A stretch of DNA of 7,959 nt from UBA7239 sp035456205 (GTDB lineage Bacteria; Pseudomonadota; Gammaproteobacteria; Pseudomonadales; UBA7239): NCBI GenBank assembly GCA_035456205.1, contig DATIDQ010000047.1, positions 1-7,959 on the forward strand, written 5' to 3'. Made by a program: the position numbers and the translations under genes. Shown one piece after another: positions 5,975 to 7,959 of this stretch; position 1 is the first letter of the stretch, and every line of letters begins with the position of its first letter. The notes under the pieces were generated by a model. It saw nothing but the letters and a program-made list of their open reading frames with translations. It ran no database searches and was not told where the DNA came from.

Positions 5975-7498
5975 ATGCGCACTGTTCCCCGCCTTGTATT
6001 GGCACCATTATTTTTTTTGCTGTTCATGGTTGGTGAGGTATCTGCAATAGATACTGATCAGGATGGTTTGGCCGATGCATTTGAAACAGCGGCAGGCCGG
6101 AATCCGCAGAGAGCAGATTATGTGATCAGTACCGGTTATCGGCGCAGCTGCGCGCTGGATGACAACGGTATCCAGTGCTGGGGTGAAGATGCACGTACAG
6201 GCACAGTACCGGGTTTGAGCCATCCAGTGGCTATCAGTGTCAGCAGTACACACATCTGTGCCATTGATGACAATGGCTTGCAATGTTGGGGTGATAACTC
6301 ACACGGTAAAACCACAGTGCCTACTGTCAGTAAACCTGTTTCGGTCAGCACGGGCTGGTATCACAACTGTGTGCTGGACGCGAAGGGCGTCAAATGCTGG
6401 GGAGATAACAGCAAAAATCAACTGGATGTTCCTAAAAAATTGAAAAATGCGAAACAGATTTCTGCGGGGGGATTTCATAGTTGTGCGCTGGATGATAATG
6501 GCGTGACGTGTTGGGGTGACAACTGGTCGCACCAGCTGGATGTACCAGAACTTAAAAATCCTCGCCAGATCAGTGCTGGCAATCATCACAGTTGCGCGTT
6601 GGATGATACCGGTGTTGTCTGTTGGGGCGACAGTTATTTTGATGAAGCATCACACAGTTACCAGAAGCGCGTTGTTCCGCCTTTACAAAATCCTCGTCAG
6701 GTCAGTGCCGGCTTTGACCATACGTGTGCAGTGGATGATACAGGTGTGGTCTGCTGGGGTGGAAAAGATCACGGGCAGTCTGACCCGCCACCGGATTTAT
6801 TGAAATTGCCCGTGGCAATGGTGAGTGCTGGTTGGTATTCCACGTGTGCACTGGATGCAGAAGGTATCAAGTGCTGGGGAGATAACAGCCACAAGCAAAC
6901 GGAAGTGCCCGCTACATTTTTTGATGCAGATCGCGACAAATTACAAAATCGTGATGATGCTGCGCCATACGATTTTGATAATGATGGCATGAATGACGAT
7001 GTAGACAGCGATGACGATAATGATGGTGTCGCTGATGAAACTGATAATTGCCCGCGTATTGCCAATGCGGATCAGCTCGACACTGACAAAGATGGCGCAG
7101 GTGATGCCTGTGATACAGATGATGATAATGATGGTGTTGCGGATGTTGAAGATGCGTTGCCATTAGATAGAAAAGAATCGGTCGATACCGATCGTGATGG
7201 CATTGGTAACAATGCAGATGCGGATGATGACAACGACGGCGTTGATGATAAAAAAGATAAATTTCCACTGGATAAAAACGAATCTGTTGACACCGATGGC
7301 GATGGTATTGGTAATAATGCCGATACGGATGATGACAATGATGGCGTGCCTGATGTCAGTGATGCATTTCCGCTAGATCCAAAAGAATCGGTGGATACCG
7401 ATGGTGATGGCAAAGGAAATAATGCTGACACGGATGATGACAACGACAAAGTGCCAGACAAGAAAGACAAGTTTCCGTTAGACGCTAATGCACATTAG
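5975..7498 (+). CDS. secreted RCC1-repeat beta-propeller protein with thrombospondin type 3 calcium-binding tail
   Basis: A 507-residue exported protein of unknown role. MRTVPRLVLAPLFFLLFMV is a signal peptide core, with a signal peptidase I site after V-S-A at 22-24. The mature protein opens with one TSP3-like unit (DTDQDGLADAFE, 26-37). Residues about 48-305 are seven short RCC1-type repeats of the form SAG-hHSCALDD-GV-CWGDN, enough for a closed seven-bladed propeller. Residues 317-507 are acidic TSP3 repeats (D-x-D-x-DG), expected to bind Ca2+, with Cys359 and Cys379 as a likely TSP3 disulfide. The start is at 5975 because GGAG (5967-5970) precedes it and a signal peptide follows directly; the frame stays open upstream to a TTG at 5873, but that would run through the pckA terminator. 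No LPXTG, PEP-CTERM or barrel anchor is visible, so it is probably released or held by another protein. Propeller proteins of this type often bind ligands or partners; the partner is unknown. Confidence 0.85.
   Translation: MRTVPRLVLAPLFFLLFMVGEVSAIDTDQDGLADAFETAAGRNPQRADYVISTGYRRSCALDDNGIQCWGEDARTGTVPGLSHPVAISVSSTHICAIDDNGLQCWGDNSHGKTTVPTVSKPVSVSTGWYHNCVLDAKGVKCWGDNSKNQLDVPKKLKNAKQISAGGFHSCALDDNGVTCWGDNWSHQLDVPELKNPRQISAGNHHSCALDDTGVVCWGDSYFDEASHSYQKRVVPPLQNPRQVSAGFDHTCAVDDTGVVCWGGKDHGQSDPPPDLLKLPVAMVSAGWYSTCALDAEGIKCWGDNSHKQTEVPATFFDADRDKLQNRDDAAPYDFDNDGMNDDVDSDDDNDGVADETDNCPRIANADQLDTDKDGAGDACDTDDDNDGVADVEDALPLDRKESVDTDRDGIGNNADADDDNDGVDDKKDKFPLDKNESVDTDGDGIGNNADTDDDNDGVPDVSDAFPLDPKESVDTDGDGKGNNADTDDDNDKVPDKKDKFPLDANAH
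6116..6889 (+). repeat. seven RCC1-type repeats, each with a Cys-x8-Cys pair
   Basis: The paired cysteines fall at residues 59/68, 95/104, 132/141, 170/179, 207/216, 251/260 and 291/300 of the protein starting at 5975. Each pair brackets a turn of the D-D-N-G or D-A-x-G type and is followed by W-G. Repeat steps are 36, 37, 38, 37, 44 and 40 residues; the longest step carries an insertion around YFDEASHSYQKR. The repeats are well diverged at DNA level. Confidence 0.88.
7079..7495 (+). repeat. four tandem 105-bp (35-residue) TSP3 units
   Basis: Units begin at 7079, 7184, 7289 and 7394 (protein residues 369, 404, 439 and 474). Each has the plan DTD-DG-GNNAD-DDDNDGV-D--D-FPLD--ESV; the last is 34 residues and ends PLDANAH before the stop. 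The first unit has the Cys form (GDACD) and the other three share GNNAD, suggesting that the latter arose by tandem duplication. Confidence 0.9.
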
Positions 7499-7507
7499 GC
7501 AATCAAC

Positions 7508-7959
7508 CTAGAAAAACAAACGCAGCGATGCCGTGAAACGTTCACGGCTTGCTTCCCGGTTTTTTTCACGCATATAGCTTCCATACAGCGACAGATTGCG
7601 TGCCAGGCGGTAACCCGCTTCTGTTTTTATACTGCTCATGCGATCAGCGTCGCCCACAAAATAATAATCTTGCCCGGCATCCGTTGACCAACTCCAGTTA
7701 TTTTGTTGGTACAGCATTCCTGCGCGCGCACCGGCGCGCACAGTCCAGCCAAAGTCCAGTTTGTTGCCTGTAAGAAGTCCGCCCGTCAATTCGCCATGAC
7801 ATAACAGCACGCCACATGCATATGACACTCCACGGTAACCATCTGCCACATTTAACAGAGACAGATTGTCACCGACCAGTTCCCGCTGGCGTGCTATTTG
7901 AAATCCCCAGGATGGTTCCTGAAAAAAATTATCGTTCAAGCTGTAGGTTTTTAAACCAA
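7508..7959 (-). CDS. C-terminal part of an outer-membrane beta-barrel-type protein, possibly DUF4105/Lnb-like (5' end outside the window)
   Basis: The minus-strand frame is open from the right edge of the window (G-L-K-T-Y-S-L-N-D-N-F-F...) to a TAG at 7508-7510, giving 149 whole codons. The TTG at 7939 is an internal Leu codon, not a start. The sequence alternates polar and hydrophobic residues in short strands (WTVRAGARAGMLYQ, WSWSTDAGQDYYFVG, SSIKTEAGYRLA, LSLYGSYMR) and ends RFTASLRLFF, with the C-terminal Phe typical of proteins inserted by the Bam machinery. The motif SLNDNFFQEPSWGFQIARQREL resembles, from memory, the 'SLSPRD-FF-PLSW' stretch of gammaproteobacterial DUF4105 proteins (Lnb N-terminal periplasmic domain with a C-terminal barrel). 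The N-terminal domain needed to prove this is not visible. It converges on the RCC1/TSP3 gene with 9 bp between stops. Confidence 0.55.
   Translation of the reverse strand, partial: GLKTYSLNDNFFQEPSWGFQIARQRELVGDNLSLLNVADGYRGVSYACGVLLCHGELTGGLLTGNKLDFGWTVRAGARAGMLYQQNNWSWSTDAGQDYYFVGDADRMSSIKTEAGYRLARNLSLYGSYMREKNREASRERFTASLRLFF
7530..7548. other. perfect 8-bp hairpin inside the 3' end of the barrel gene
   Basis: GCCGTGAA (7530-7537) and TTCACGGC (7541-7548) form a full eight-pair stem with an ACG loop. It lies just past the convergent stops, where no standard terminator is found. T-rich stretches follow at about 10 bases on both strands (7560-7566 on plus; GTTTGTTTTTC on minus). It may serve as an imperfect bidirectional terminator or mRNA 3' end. 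Confidence 0.35.

Noticed and set aside
6912..7268. His-rich 118-residue minus-strand frame that could look like a metal-binding protein
   Set aside because: It is another antisense frame of the GAT/GAC-rich TSP3 repeats, with no ribosome binding site.
7072..7470. Ser-rich 132-residue minus-strand frame with repeated SLSSSVSALLP units
   Set aside because: It is the reverse complement of the Asp-rich TSP3 repeats; the repetition is inherited from the real gene on the other strand.
7079..7495. Regular 105-bp repeats considered as a CRISPR-like or satellite array
   Set aside because: The repeats are in frame, encode TSP3 units, have no unique spacers and sit inside a continuous gene.
1..7959. 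Search for a defence system, mobile element, toxin-antitoxin pair or biosynthetic cluster
   Set aside because: No transposase, integrase, nuclease, antitoxin-type small gene or clustered tailoring enzymes were seen; the genes are mainly metabolic and envelope genes in separate transcription units.

Overview
The window reads as ordinary chromosome of a heterotrophic Gammaproteobacterium, probably a marine or environmental Cellvibrionales/Alteromonadales-type organism. That placement is inferred from protein flavour: an ATP-dependent PEP carboxykinase, an S41 C-terminal processing protease, a Dtd whose key residues sit at the E. coli numbers, Asp-rich thrombospondin type 3 repeats of the 'DTDGDGIGNNADTDDDNDG' kind, and a TSP3-rich exoprotein. 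No 16S or other marker gene is present to confirm it. No tRNA, rRNA, insertion sequence, integrase, CRISPR array or phage gene was seen.

Layout, left to right. (1) 1-381 (+): the last 126 codons of a gene that begins outside the window, probably an acetyl-CoA hydrolase/transferase family protein. (2) 416-1726 (-): ctpA, a periplasmic S41 protease with intact Ser301/Lys326/Gln330, convergent with gene 1. (3) 1796-2230 and 2236-2721 (+): dtd and a small FMN split-barrel (pyridoxamine-phosphate-oxidase-like) protein, 5 bp apart and probably co-transcribed. They diverge from ctpA across a 69-bp gap that contains a perfect 12-bp palindrome. (4) 2754-2780: a strong bidirectional intrinsic terminator. 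(5) 2797-4053 (-): a class III (CaiB/BaiF) CoA-transferase whose usual catalytic-Asp region holds no Asp. (6) 4054-4270: a 217-bp divergent control region with two perfect 14-bp palindromes and a candidate promoter. (7) 4271-5869 (+): pckA, followed by an intrinsic terminator at 5893-5918. (8) 5975-7498 (+): a secreted two-domain protein with seven short RCC1-type blades, each carrying a Cys-x8-Cys pair, followed by an acidic Ca2+-binding TSP3 tail built partly from four 105-bp tandem units. (9) 7508-7959 (-): the C-terminal part of an outer-membrane beta-barrel-type protein, possibly of the DUF4105/Lnb-like family, convergent with gene 8 and running off the right edge.

Working together: pckA (oxaloacetate to PEP) and the two CoA-handling proteins fit growth on organic acids, acetate or fatty acids, but there is no shared operon. 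CtpA, the RCC1/TSP3 protein and the barrel protein all act in the envelope or outside the cell. Nothing here amounts to a new multi-gene system. The items most worth a second look are the seven-blade Cys-paired propeller/TSP3 protein, the Asp-less CoA-transferase, and the palindromic leader of pckA.
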